DNA of 50,895 bases from HGM04593 sp045630965. GTDB taxonomy: Bacteria; Bacteroidota; Bacteroidia; Bacteroidales; Bacteroidaceae. The notes below the pieces were generated by a model. The model was not told the DNA's origin, searched no databases, and saw nothing but the letters and a program-made list of their open reading frames with translations. Position numbers and translations under genes: made by a program. Of the stretch, positions 15,379 to 24,027 are shown piece by piece. Where the stretch lies: the NCBI GenBank assembly GCA_045630965.1, contig JAZQTU010000032.1, positions 1 to 50,895 on the forward strand. The letters run 5' to 3'. Every line of letters starts with the position of its first letter. The first letter of the stretch is position 1.

Positions 15379-16641
15379 ATGAACTACAAAAGAAGCGATT
15401 TCGAGATAATGGCACCTGTCGGCTCACGCGAAAGCCTCTCTGCTGCGATACAAGCCGGTGCCAATTCAATATATTTTGGTATTGAACACCTGAACATGCG
15501 TGCCCATTCGGCAAGTGCATTCTCCATAAACGACCTGCGCGAAATTGCACAGATTTGTGATGAACACAATGTAAAAAGCTACCTGACTGTAAACACAATC
15601 ATCTATGAGAATGATATTGAGATGATGCACAGCATCATTGATGCAGCAAAGGAGAGCGGAATATCTGCGGTGATAGCAGCTGACATGGCTGTTATACAAT
15701 ACTGCAACAAGGTGGGTGTTGAGGTGCATTTGTCAACACAGCTCAACATAAGCAACAGCGAGGCAATGAAGTTCTATGCGCAGTTTGCCGATGTGGTGGT
15801 GCTTGCACGTGAACTGAACATGGACCAGGTTGCAGCAATACACAAGGTAATTATAGACGAAAATATCCGCGGTCCAAAGGGTGAACTTTTAAGAATTGAG
15901 ATGTTTTGCCACGGAGCATTGTGCATGGCGATATCGGGCAAGTGCTATCTTTCATTGCATCAGTTGGGACGCAGCGCGAACCGTGGCGAGTGCATGCAGG
16001 TATGCCGCCGTGGCTACATTGTCAAAGACCGCGAAAGCGATATTGAACTGGAGGTTGACAACAAGTACATAATGTCACCCAAAGACCTCAAGACAATACG
16101 TTTCATGGACCGCATGATTGAAAGCGGAGTACGTGTATTCAAGATTGAGGGACGTGCACGTGGCGCTGAATATGTAAGTACTGTTGCCGGATGTTACAAT
16201 GAGGCTTTGCAGGCATATCTTGACGGTGAATTCACCGAAGAAAAGAAAGATGCTTGGGACAAAAGATTGAAGACAGTGTTCAACCGCGGATTCTGGGATG
16301 GTTATTATCAGGGACAGAAACTAGGCGAATGGAGCAACATTTACGGTTCACAGGCTACAGAGCGCAAGGTATATATCGGCAAGGCTATCAAGCATTTCTC
16401 AAAACTGGGTGTGGGAGAGTTCCACATTGAGGCAGGAGAGATAAATGCAGGAGAGAAGATGCTTATTACAGGCCCCACTACTGGTGCAATATATCTTGAA
16501 CTGGAAGATCCACGCGTCAACCTGGAGACTGTAGAGACGGTTCACAAGGGTGACAGGGTTTCTTTCAAAGTTCCATGCAAAGTGCGTCCAAGCGACAAAT
16601 TGTACAAGATTGTCAAGACTGAACACGGCTGTTGCGAATAA
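15379..16641 (+). CDS. Peptidase U32 family protein, TrhP/YegQ-like
   Basis: This 420-residue protein begins with a TIM-barrel-like U32 domain (FEIMAPVGSRESLSAAIQAG). It carries the conserved cysteine set HGALC182, SGKC189, GEC205 and VC209, which in this family fits an iron-sulfur site. KIEGRARGAEYVS and a small C-terminal beta domain follow. The best-studied relative, E. coli TrhP/YegQ, makes 5-hydroxyuridine at tRNA position 34. Others were annotated as collagenase-like proteases. The pattern and the divergent dusB favour a tRNA role. ATG 15379 starts the domain; upstream in-frame starts would run into dusB. Confidence 0.85.
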   Translation: MNYKRSDFEIMAPVGSRESLSAAIQAGANSIYFGIEHLNMRAHSASAFSINDLREIAQICDEHNVKSYLTVNTIIYENDIEMMHSIIDAAKESGISAVIAADMAVIQYCNKVGVEVHLSTQLNISNSEAMKFYAQFADVVVLARELNMDQVAAIHKVIIDENIRGPKGELLRIEMFCHGALCMAISGKCYLSLHQLGRSANRGECMQVCRRGYIVKDRESDIELEVDNKYIMSPKDLKTIRFMDRMIESGVRVFKIEGRARGAEYVSTVAGCYNEALQAYLDGEFTEEKKDAWDKRLKTVFNRGFWDGYYQGQKLGEWSNIYGSQATERKVYIGKAIKHFSKLGVGEFHIEAGEINAGEKMLITGPTTGAIYLELEDPRVNLETVETVHKGDRVSFKVPCKVRPSDKLYKIVKTEHGCCE

Positions 16642-16645
16642 CTAC

Positions 16646-17545
16646 ATGATACGCCCTGCCACACTGCAAAAAGGCGATACCATCGCTATTGTATCACCAG
16701 CCGGTGCACTGCGTGACATCACTGTTGTAGAAAAGAGCAAAGCTATTTTGGAAAGTTGGGGACTGAATGTTTACATTGCTCCACACGCCTTAACACGCAA
16801 CGGATACTACAGTGGAACGGTTGAAGAAAGGATTGATGATTTTACTGCATGTCTCAACAATAATAATGTAAAGGCAATTCTATGCAGTTACGGTGGATAC
16901 GGTTGCGTACATCTTTTGGACAGTATCGCTCCGCTTATTGCAGAACGCCCCAAATGGATTATAGGAATGAGCGACTGCTCGGCACTGCACGCGGCATGCT
17001 TGTCTGCTGGAACAATGTCGATACACTCACCACAGTGCAATCATTTGTCAAGACTTCCTGACAGCACGGCTGCAGAGAAGTTGAGGGAGATTCTGTTTGG
17101 TGGAAATCCGGCATATCACACTACTCCACACGCACTTAATATAAAAGGAGCAATTGACGGAGTGCTTGTTGGAGGGAACCTTTCGGTTCTGACAACCCTT
17201 GCCGGATCAAAATATGACATATTCAAGGAGAATACAATATTGTTCATTGAGGAGACTGGTGAACAGCCTTACCGTGTTGAGCGCATGATGTACCAACTTG
17301 AACTTTCGGGAGCATTGTCAAGGATAAAAGGTATTATTGTTGGAGAGTTCAACGGAATAAACGAAGACGAACGCTTTGGAGGAACCACTTACAAACTGAT
17401 ACATAATATTATTAGCAGACACAACATTCCTGCATGCTTCGGATTCCCTGTTGGGCATTGCGACAACAATATGCCACTGATTGAAGGTGCCAATGCCACG
17501 CTGGATGTTTCGGAAAACGGCACCATACTTAAGATGAATATATGA
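16646..17545 (+). CDS. S66 family LD-carboxypeptidase
   Basis: This 299-residue protein matches peptidase family S66 (LdcA/MccF). Members cleave the L-Lys or Dap/D-Ala bond of murein tetrapeptides during peptidoglycan recycling, or self-immunity peptides in MccF. Visible blocks are GDTIAIVSPAGALRD (N-terminal), ILCSYGGYGCVHLLD, and GMSDCSALH with the nucleophile Ser. FIEETGEQPYRVERMM carries the catalytic Glu, and FPVGHCDNNMPLIEG carries the His. It has no signal peptide, so it is probably cytoplasmic. It starts 4 bp after the U32 gene. Its last four codons and stop are part of a long palindrome shared with sufE. Confidence 0.9.
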   Translation: MIRPATLQKGDTIAIVSPAGALRDITVVEKSKAILESWGLNVYIAPHALTRNGYYSGTVEERIDDFTACLNNNNVKAILCSYGGYGCVHLLDSIAPLIAERPKWIIGMSDCSALHAACLSAGTMSIHSPQCNHLSRLPDSTAAEKLREILFGGNPAYHTTPHALNIKGAIDGVLVGGNLSVLTTLAGSKYDIFKENTILFIEETGEQPYRVERMMYQLELSGALSRIKGIIVGEFNGINEDERFGGTTYKLIHNIISRHNIPACFGFPVGHCDNNMPLIEGANATLDVSENGTILKMNI

Positions 17546-17585
17546 TAAAAGCGGCAATTTGCCGCTTTTATCATATATTCATCTT
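17531..17585. terminator. 27-bp-arm palindrome at the S66/sufE convergent junction
   Basis: The arms 17531-17557 and 17559-17585 are perfectly complementary around a single central base (17558). The GC-rich core with flanking A/T tracts acts as a bidirectional terminator. The arms reach into both genes, so both proteins end in Lys-Met-Asn-Ile-stop from mirror-image codons. Confidence 0.9.
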
Positions 17586-17999
17586 TGCTTTGTATGCCAG
17601 TGCATATAGCCTCATCTGCTTTATCATTGCAAGAAGACCATTGCTTCGTGTAGGAGAGAGATGTTCCTTCAAGCCGATAGCCTCAACAAAGTAAGGTTCG
17701 GATTCCAGAATCTCATCGGGTGTACGTCCTGAATAGACCTTTATAAGCAACGATACAATTCCTTTTACAATCAATGCATCGCTTTCGGCACGGAAAAAAA
17801 CTTTTCCGTCGACAAGGTCTGCCTGCAGCCACACACGACTTTGACACCCCTCGATAAGGTTGTTGTCTGTCTTGTACTCGTCGGGGAGCGATTCCTGTTC
17901 GCCACCCATATCTATGAGAAGCTGATAACGGTCGAGCCAGTCATCAAAACCTATAAACTCCTCTATTATCTCTTCTTGTATTTCCTTTATTGTAGCCAT
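17571..17999 (-). CDS. sufE: SufE-like sulfur acceptor protein
   Basis: This 142-residue protein is SufE-like. SufE accepts persulfide sulfur from the cysteine desulfurase SufS and passes it to the iron-sulfur scaffold. The acceptor Cys52 lies in LIEGCQSRVWL. Downstream blocks FRAESDALIVKGIVSLLI and LKEHLSPTRSNGLLAM are standard. No other suf gene is adjacent. It is the last gene of a long minus-strand run and follows the glutaminyl cyclase gene with a 1-nt overlap of stop and start. The C-terminal KMNI comes from the shared palindrome. Confidence 0.94.
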   Translation of the reverse strand: MATIKEIQEEIIEEFIGFDDWLDRYQLLIDMGGEQESLPDEYKTDNNLIEGCQSRVWLQADLVDGKVFFRAESDALIVKGIVSLLIKVYSGRTPDEILESEPYFVEAIGLKEHLSPTRSNGLLAMIKQMRLYALAYKAKMNI

Positions 18000-19015
18000 T
18001 ATTTCTCGTTGTATATTACGGTCATCACTGTCTGTCCCACAGCTTTAAGCGTTGATTTGTCAATCCAGTCCATATCATCCTTCATTGTGTGGTGATAAGG
18101 TCCGAAGCCGTTGGGACTGTCAGGATCACAGTTGATTATATCGATACAGGGCAAGCCCAGAATAGTATTCACATAATAGTGATCGTCAGTTATTGTTCCG
18201 CCATCCTCGTCCACAAAATAGTTGTCATAACCCAGTTTGTCAGCATACTGCCACACCTTTGTAACGACATCGTTGGCAAAGCGGGTAGAATAACCTTCGT
18301 ACATGAATTTTGAGTCAGGAGCACCTACAATGTCAAGCAGAATACCATACTTTGCACTGTATCCCGGACTATGGGGATTTATGGACCAATACTGTGAACC
18401 GAGCGCCCATGAATGCCTGTTCTTGTTCCACAAATGTGAGTCATTCTCGTGCAATCCGTAATCTTCGGCATCAAATAGCACAATGTCGACCCCCACATTT
18501 GATTTCACATTAGCCAAATGACGTGCGATTTCAAGCAACACGCCAACACCGCTGCCACCGTCATTCGCACCTGGCAATGGCTTGTAATGGTTGGCTTTGT
18601 CGGGATCGGAGTCTGCCCATGGACGTGTATCCCAATGGGCACATAGCATTACACGTTGCTGCTTTCCGGGCTGGAATTGTGCTATTATATTGCATGCTTT
18701 CAGAATGTCGCCGTTGTATGCTTTAAGATCAACATCCTGAGTAACAACTGTTGCACCATAAGACTCCAGTTTTGCGACAAGGTAGTCGGCACACTTACGG
18801 TGCGTGGTGGTACCCGGCACACGTGGACCGAAGCCGACCTGTGCCTCGATGAAACTATATGCACTGTCGGCATCAAATATCGGTACGACAACAGCCGGTT
18901 CTACTACAGACTGTACCTTTTGCGGTTGTTCTGTTTTCACACCCTGTTGCTTGCCAGGCGATGCTCCGCAACAGACAAACAGCAGTGATGTAAAAAAAAG
19001 ATATATCCAATTCAT
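17999..19015 (-). CDS. M28-family glutaminyl-peptide cyclotransferase-like lipoprotein
   Basis: This 338-residue protein begins with a lipoprotein signal (LLFVCC, Cys15 or 16). It then matches the bacterial type II glutaminyl cyclase branch of the M28 metallopeptidase fold. The zinc ligands are present: Asp in PGANDGGSGVG, Glu in LFDAEDYG and His in YHHTMKDD. HWDTRPWADSDP is a further block. Such enzymes (known from Porphyromonas gingivalis) turn N-terminal Gln into pyroglutamate on exported proteins in the periplasm. A plain aminopeptidase activity is the alternative. Three exported proteins in this window have Gln right after the predicted cleavage site. Confidence 0.85.
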   Translation of the reverse strand: MNWIYLFFTSLLFVCCGASPGKQQGVKTEQPQKVQSVVEPAVVVPIFDADSAYSFIEAQVGFGPRVPGTTTHRKCADYLVAKLESYGATVVTQDVDLKAYNGDILKACNIIAQFQPGKQQRVMLCAHWDTRPWADSDPDKANHYKPLPGANDGGSGVGVLLEIARHLANVKSNVGVDIVLFDAEDYGLHENDSHLWNKNRHSWALGSQYWSINPHSPGYSAKYGILLDIVGAPDSKFMYEGYSTRFANDVVTKVWQYADKLGYDNYFVDEDGGTITDDHYYVNTILGLPCIDIINCDPDSPNGFGPYHHTMKDDMDWIDKSTLKAVGQTVMTVIYNEK

Positions 19016-19030
19016 TTCAAAAAGCCTTTA

Positions 19031-20506
19031 TCAACGGTTCAATTTCCAGGTAGAGCCGTCCTTGCCATCTTTAATCTCAAAACCAAGAGCAGCGAGTTCA
19101 TCACGTATCTTGTCACTTGTTGCCCAGTCCTTATTGGCCTTGGCTACCTGACGCTGCTGCAAAAGCATGTCTACAACTTTACCAAAAGCCTCTTCACGTC
19201 CGCTGTCCGAACCGCGTTCCTCTTTAAGACCGAGGATATCAAATGCAAACATATGGAATGTCTCTTTAAGTTCAGCAAGGTCCGCCTCACTTATTGTAGC
19301 CTTTTTATCGGCAATCTGATTGATTGCACGGCAGGCATCAAACAGATGAGATATTACCAAGGCTGTATTCATATCGTCATTCATGGCATCGTAGCACTTT
19401 GCACGGAGCGATGAAACATCGACAGTGGTCTCACCCGAAGCGACAAGATTACCAAGTGTCTTATATGCCTCAAGCAGACGTTGCATACCCTTTTCTGCTG
19501 CTTGCAATGCCTCATTGCTGAAATCGACTGTACTACGATAGTGAGCCTGCAGGATAAAGAAACGGATTGTCATTGGCGAGTAAGCCTGTGCCAACAATTT
19601 ATGTGTGCCGTTAAAGAACTCATCAAGAGTGATGAAGTTACCCAACGACTTACCCATCTTTGTTCCGTTGATGGTTATCATATTATTGTGCATCCAATAC
19701 TTGACCACATGCTTGCCCATTGCAGCCATACCCTGAGCTATCTCACATTCATGATGAGGGAATACAAGGTCCATTCCACCACCATGTATATCGAACTGCT
19801 CGCCAAGGTATTTGCGTCCCATTGCTGTACACTCGCAGTGCCAGCCAGGGAAACCGTCACTCCATGGTGATGGCCAACGCATGATATGTTCGGGTTGAGC
19901 ACACTTCCACAAAGCGAAATCGGCAGGATTACGTTTCTCATTCTGACCGTCGAGTTCGCGTGTTGTATTGAGGACATCATCAAGATTACGTCCTGACAGT
20001 ATTCCATAATGATGTGCTTTATCATACTTTGCTACATCAAAATAGACAGAACCTTCACTCTCATAGGCAAATCCATTGTCAAGGATTTCCTTTACAAGCT
20101 GTATCTGTTCTATTATATGACCTGAAGCATGAGGTTCTATGCTTGGAGGTAACACATTTAGAGCTTCCATAACCTTATGGTAATGCAATGTATAATGCTG
20201 CACAACCTCCATTGGCTCCAACTGCTCAAGACGTGCTTTCTTTGCTATTTTGTCCTCACCGTCATCGGCATCATGTTCCAAATGACCGACATCGGTAATA
20301 TTGCGTACATAACGCACCTTATAGCCGATATTCTGAAGATAACGGAACAAGACATCAAATGTAATTGCAGGGCGCGCATGTCCAAGATGGGCTGGGCCAT
20401 AAACTGTAGGACCACACACATACATGCCCACGTTAGGCGCATGCAGAGGTTCAAACAACTCTTTCTTACGATTGAGTGTGTTGTATATCATGAACTTGTT
20501 TTCCAT
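19031..20506 (-). CDS. cysS: Cysteinyl-tRNA synthetase
   Basis: This 491-residue class I aminoacyl-tRNA synthetase charges tRNA-Cys. It shows the zinc Cys in MYVCGPTVYG, the HIGH motif as HLGH (40-43), GWHCECTAMG and PHHECE as further zinc ligands, and KMGKS in place of KMSKS. The C-terminal helical anticodon-binding region ends in KDGKDGSTWKLNR. The length is normal. It lies 15 bp upstream of the glutaminyl cyclase gene in the same orientation. No promoter motif is visible in the 33-bp gap before it. Confidence 0.97.
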   Translation of the reverse strand: MENKFMIYNTLNRKKELFEPLHAPNVGMYVCGPTVYGPAHLGHARPAITFDVLFRYLQNIGYKVRYVRNITDVGHLEHDADDGEDKIAKKARLEQLEPMEVVQHYTLHYHKVMEALNVLPPSIEPHASGHIIEQIQLVKEILDNGFAYESEGSVYFDVAKYDKAHHYGILSGRNLDDVLNTTRELDGQNEKRNPADFALWKCAQPEHIMRWPSPWSDGFPGWHCECTAMGRKYLGEQFDIHGGGMDLVFPHHECEIAQGMAAMGKHVVKYWMHNNMITINGTKMGKSLGNFITLDEFFNGTHKLLAQAYSPMTIRFFILQAHYRSTVDFSNEALQAAEKGMQRLLEAYKTLGNLVASGETTVDVSSLRAKCYDAMNDDMNTALVISHLFDACRAINQIADKKATISEADLAELKETFHMFAFDILGLKEERGSDSGREEAFGKVVDMLLQQRQVAKANKDWATSDKIRDELAALGFEIKDGKDGSTWKLNR

Positions 20507-20539
20507 ATCACTTATATTTAATAGTTTCTATATTGTTTA

Positions 20540-22483
20540 TTAATCTGTTTTCTCCTTTGTCTTGAATTTGCGTGTAGCGTTACGGTTCATCTTCTTACGC
20601 TCCTTGTCCGGTTTCTGTTTTGTTATTTCAAGAGGTTTCTGTTTGTCAAGAGGGGAGTTAATATCCCAATCGTCCTGCGAATATTCAAACAGGGCCCTCA
20701 ATTCCAACGGACGGTCATAATAGAACACTTTTTCGGGTTGTAGCCCCTTTTCATATTCTCCTGTATCCCACTTTCCATTGCCGTTATCGTCAATAAAAAG
20801 ACGAAGATAATATGTACCAGGCTTTATGAAATAGAATGCACAACGGTTATTTTCCGTGATTTCGGTCTGCACAACAGCTTCGCTTTTGTTAAGAAGCTGT
20901 ACATGCGCATTGCTGCCGGTACCAGGAATATTGAGATACAATACTGCATATTCATCAAAAGTACGGAACTTCATCTCCTGCTGGAACTTCATTGACACAC
21001 CGCCATAAATGCCCTTGAAGGTTGCAGAATCGGCCTCGATACGATATGACTCACCGGGACGCCATTCTGCATACAGGTTATATTTCCTAATATTATTGTC
21101 CTGTTGCAGAACAAAGTCTGTTGGAACCCATAATGTATCTACTTTCTTTGACAAGCGTATTCCCAACGTGTCAAGACGTTCAAGCGGCTCATCAAAAACA
21201 AACTGGATATTTCCGTTCACATCCATGCTGGATGAACCGGAGAAACGCACCTTCAGTTCCTCTGTTTCCGGAATATATTCGGGTGGGTTGTTCTCATCGT
21301 ATCCTTCTTTACGCTTTTCCTTTTTCAGGAACTCCTTGCGATCCTTTTCAAATCTCTCGTTCTGCTCCTCCACAACCTTTTCCCAACGTTTCTTTGGTGT
21401 TGCATAAATTGTATCGGACCTGTCGACCAATGCACCTATCGAGTCGTCCATAACCTTGTATGTAACTCTCATTGTAAGAGTATCTGAACGATATACAGTT
21501 GAATCCTTGAACCAAAGGGTTATAGTATCATTCGTTACTGAATTCTCCAGCACGAATGCTCCGTCGTTTTCAAAACCAAGCCCTTCAATAAGCGGCAACT
21601 CATCATTGGGTGCAGCAAAATAGAGCATCAGTTTATTATGGCTTTCACGCTGTGACTTGACAAGATACTGCGCATAGAAATTCTCCTTGAATGCGCGCAG
21701 AACGATATCGTCGGGCTGAAAGCGGGTATACGGTACATACATGACCGAATCCACTGTAACGCTATCACGCCAAACAGTATCGGGACGTATTGCAGGAGTT
21801 GCAAAAGGCGAGACATGCGTATCGCCAAAAGCAATCATTTCACTTTTCTGGTCGAAAAGATAGTTCTGATTGGCTTCATTCAATGCATACAGACGATAAT
21901 TGCCCGGAGCAATTCCCTTAATGACAAAATGTCCTTTGGAATCAGTTCTTGATACTCTCTCGAAAGGGAGTTTGGTGAATGCAGAATCATCCAGGCATGA
22001 GTGTAGACCTACAATCATCCCCTTGATTGGCTCAAGGTTTTCGGCATTGACAACAGTTCCTGACACTGCAAGCGTATCAACCTTGTCACCTGTAGAAAAA
22101 TAATAGGCAAAATTTTCATAAGGATTACCTTCGTTGTTGTCCGCTATTGCATCACCGAAATCAATGGAATAGGTAACACCCGGCAGCAGAGTATCGACAA
22201 GTTCTACCGTAACACGTTTTCCCGATGATTTAATTTCTGGCATCTGCAATTGTGGAGGAGAGACAATCACCTTCTCAAAAGCATTTACAAGCTTGATATT
22301 CTCGTCAAAATCAAGAGTTATCTTACCTGTTTTTACATTCGTTGCACCTATAGCAGGCTTAGCCACCATAAGCACCGGAGGGTCCTCGTCATAAGGACCT
22401 CCGTCAGGTGTAGCCATGCTGGCGCAAGCGAGAAGCACAAACAGGGTTACCGTAGATAAAATTATTTTATCGTATAATCTCAT
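20540..22483 (-). CDS. Ig-like domain lipoprotein
   Basis: This 647-residue lipoprotein (lipobox LLAC, Cys20) is presumably exposed to the periplasm or surface. After the Cys comes PDGGPYDEDPPVL, then an Ig-like domain of the SbsA/Big_5 type (about 37-130). A carboxypeptidase-regulatory-like beta domain follows (about 135-200, SRTDSKGHFVIKGIAPGNYR). Further beta-rich sequence ends with FIDDNGNGKWDTGEYEKG near residues 560-580. A charged region with many Lys/Glu lies around 370-395 and the C-terminus is basic. The function is unknown. The start overlaps the stop of the GH3 gene in ATGA, so the two are translationally coupled. Confidence 0.75.
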   Translation of the reverse strand: MRLYDKIILSTVTLFVLLACASMATPDGGPYDEDPPVLMVAKPAIGATNVKTGKITLDFDENIKLVNAFEKVIVSPPQLQMPEIKSSGKRVTVELVDTLLPGVTYSIDFGDAIADNNEGNPYENFAYYFSTGDKVDTLAVSGTVVNAENLEPIKGMIVGLHSCLDDSAFTKLPFERVSRTDSKGHFVIKGIAPGNYRLYALNEANQNYLFDQKSEMIAFGDTHVSPFATPAIRPDTVWRDSVTVDSVMYVPYTRFQPDDIVLRAFKENFYAQYLVKSQRESHNKLMLYFAAPNDELPLIEGLGFENDGAFVLENSVTNDTITLWFKDSTVYRSDTLTMRVTYKVMDDSIGALVDRSDTIYATPKKRWEKVVEEQNERFEKDRKEFLKKEKRKEGYDENNPPEYIPETEELKVRFSGSSSMDVNGNIQFVFDEPLERLDTLGIRLSKKVDTLWVPTDFVLQQDNNIRKYNLYAEWRPGESYRIEADSATFKGIYGGVSMKFQQEMKFRTFDEYAVLYLNIPGTGSNAHVQLLNKSEAVVQTEITENNRCAFYFIKPGTYYLRLFIDDNGNGKWDTGEYEKGLQPEKVFYYDRPLELRALFEYSQDDWDINSPLDKQKPLEITKQKPDKERKKMNRNATRKFKTKEKTD

Positions 22484-23994
22484 TCCGCATTGTTCATAGA
22501 CAATAGCTCGTCTATGTGTTGTCTACTATTGCTCAAACGGGGAACTTTATGCTGACCGCCAAGTTTGCCCTTGCTCTTGAGCCAATCATTGAAAAGATTT
22601 TCTCGGGCAACAACCATCTCCAGTCGTTGCATGGTCTTGTTCTTATAACGTTTGGCCTCATAATCAGAGTTTATATGCTGAAGTTCATTGTCAAGGATTT
22701 CAGCAAACTGTTCTACTGACTCCGGAGCCTTTGCAAACTCTACAAGCCACTGGTGACAACAATGTGCATTGGCATCCATGAATACCGGAGCAGCAGTGTA
22801 ATCGCGCACCTGAGCACCAGTTTCGGCACAAGCCTTTGCAAGTCCCTTTTCTGCATTGTCTACAATAAGTTCCTCACCAAATGCATTAATAAAATGCTTT
22901 GTTCTTCCTGATATAACAATTTTGTATGGATCTTTGCTTGTGAAACGCACTGTATCACCTATCATATAACGCCACAGACCACATGATGTAGATATCAGCA
23001 TTGCATAGTTCTTGCCGACTTCAACCTCCCATAATGGCAAAACTCTTGGGTTTGGAGACTCAAGATCCTCAAACGGAATGAACTCGTAGAAGACATCGTA
23101 ATCAATCATGAGAAGCATTGCCGGGTCTGACGGGTCATTCTGTATACCAAAGAAACCTTCACTTGCGTTATAAGTTTCCATGTATTTCATATCAGGATTC
23201 TTTATTATCTGATGATACTGCTCACGATAAGGAGTGAATGCAACACCACCATGGAAGAAGACCTCCAGGTTGGGCCAGATTTCATCTATCGAATTCTTTC
23301 CTGTTATGTCAAGCATATGCTTGAGAACTGCCATCATCCATGAAGGTACACCCGAAAGATTTGTTACATCCATGCACGATGTCGTACGTGCAATTCTGTC
23401 CATTTTCTCCTCAAAATCGCTCAACAAAGCAATCTCTTTTCCCGGAACACGGAACATGTTCACGAAAGGATTACAGTTCTCAATAAGAATAGCACTGAGG
23501 TCACCTACAAGGCTACCCGGAAGATTGCAGTTAGGAGCATGACTTCCACCGAGAATCAAGGCTTTGCCAGCAAAGAGTCGGCTTGAAGGATTATTGGCGA
23601 TGTATTGTGCAACAACATCGGTACCACCTTTATAATGAACGTTATGAAGACCTGCAGGTGTAACAGGAATAAACTTACTCTTGTCATTGGTTGTACCCGA
23701 TGATTTTGCATACCATTTGCAACGGCCTTTCCAAAGGACATCCTTCTCACCATGACGCATACGGTCAATATAAGCCTTAAGGCTCTCATAATCCTGTACA
23801 GCAACAGATTTGGCGAACTGCTCATAATCCCTGATACTTGAAAATGCGTGTTTAATACCCCATTCAGTACCAGACGCAGTCTTTACAAGGTGCTTCAGTA
23901 CATCACGCTGTATCTGTTCTGCATTGGTAGCATACTTGGCGATTTGCTTTACTCTATGCTTGAGAACCGGTTTTGTAATTGGTGTAAAGTTCAT
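22480..23994 (-). CDS. GH3-family acyl-adenylating protein
   Basis: This 504-residue protein resembles the GH3 family of the ANL adenylating superfamily. Plant members couple amino acids to hormones such as auxin or jasmonate through an acyl-adenylate. ATP-binding motif 1 is KSSGTTNDKSKFIP (97-110). Motif 2 is YNASEGFFGIQ and motif 3 is around WRYMIGDTVRF. The bacterial substrate is unknown. The protein lacks a signal peptide and is probably cytoplasmic. It is coupled by a 4-nt overlap to the downstream Ig-like lipoprotein gene. Confidence 0.85.
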   Translation of the reverse strand: MNFTPITKPVLKHRVKQIAKYATNAEQIQRDVLKHLVKTASGTEWGIKHAFSSIRDYEQFAKSVAVQDYESLKAYIDRMRHGEKDVLWKGRCKWYAKSSGTTNDKSKFIPVTPAGLHNVHYKGGTDVVAQYIANNPSSRLFAGKALILGGSHAPNCNLPGSLVGDLSAILIENCNPFVNMFRVPGKEIALLSDFEEKMDRIARTTSCMDVTNLSGVPSWMMAVLKHMLDITGKNSIDEIWPNLEVFFHGGVAFTPYREQYHQIIKNPDMKYMETYNASEGFFGIQNDPSDPAMLLMIDYDVFYEFIPFEDLESPNPRVLPLWEVEVGKNYAMLISTSCGLWRYMIGDTVRFTSKDPYKIVISGRTKHFINAFGEELIVDNAEKGLAKACAETGAQVRDYTAAPVFMDANAHCCHQWLVEFAKAPESVEQFAEILDNELQHINSDYEAKRYKNKTMQRLEMVVARENLFNDWLKSKGKLGGQHKVPRLSNSRQHIDELLSMNNAE

Positions 23995-24027
23995 AGCTTA
24001 CTTTTTAGATACATGCTGTATCAATTA

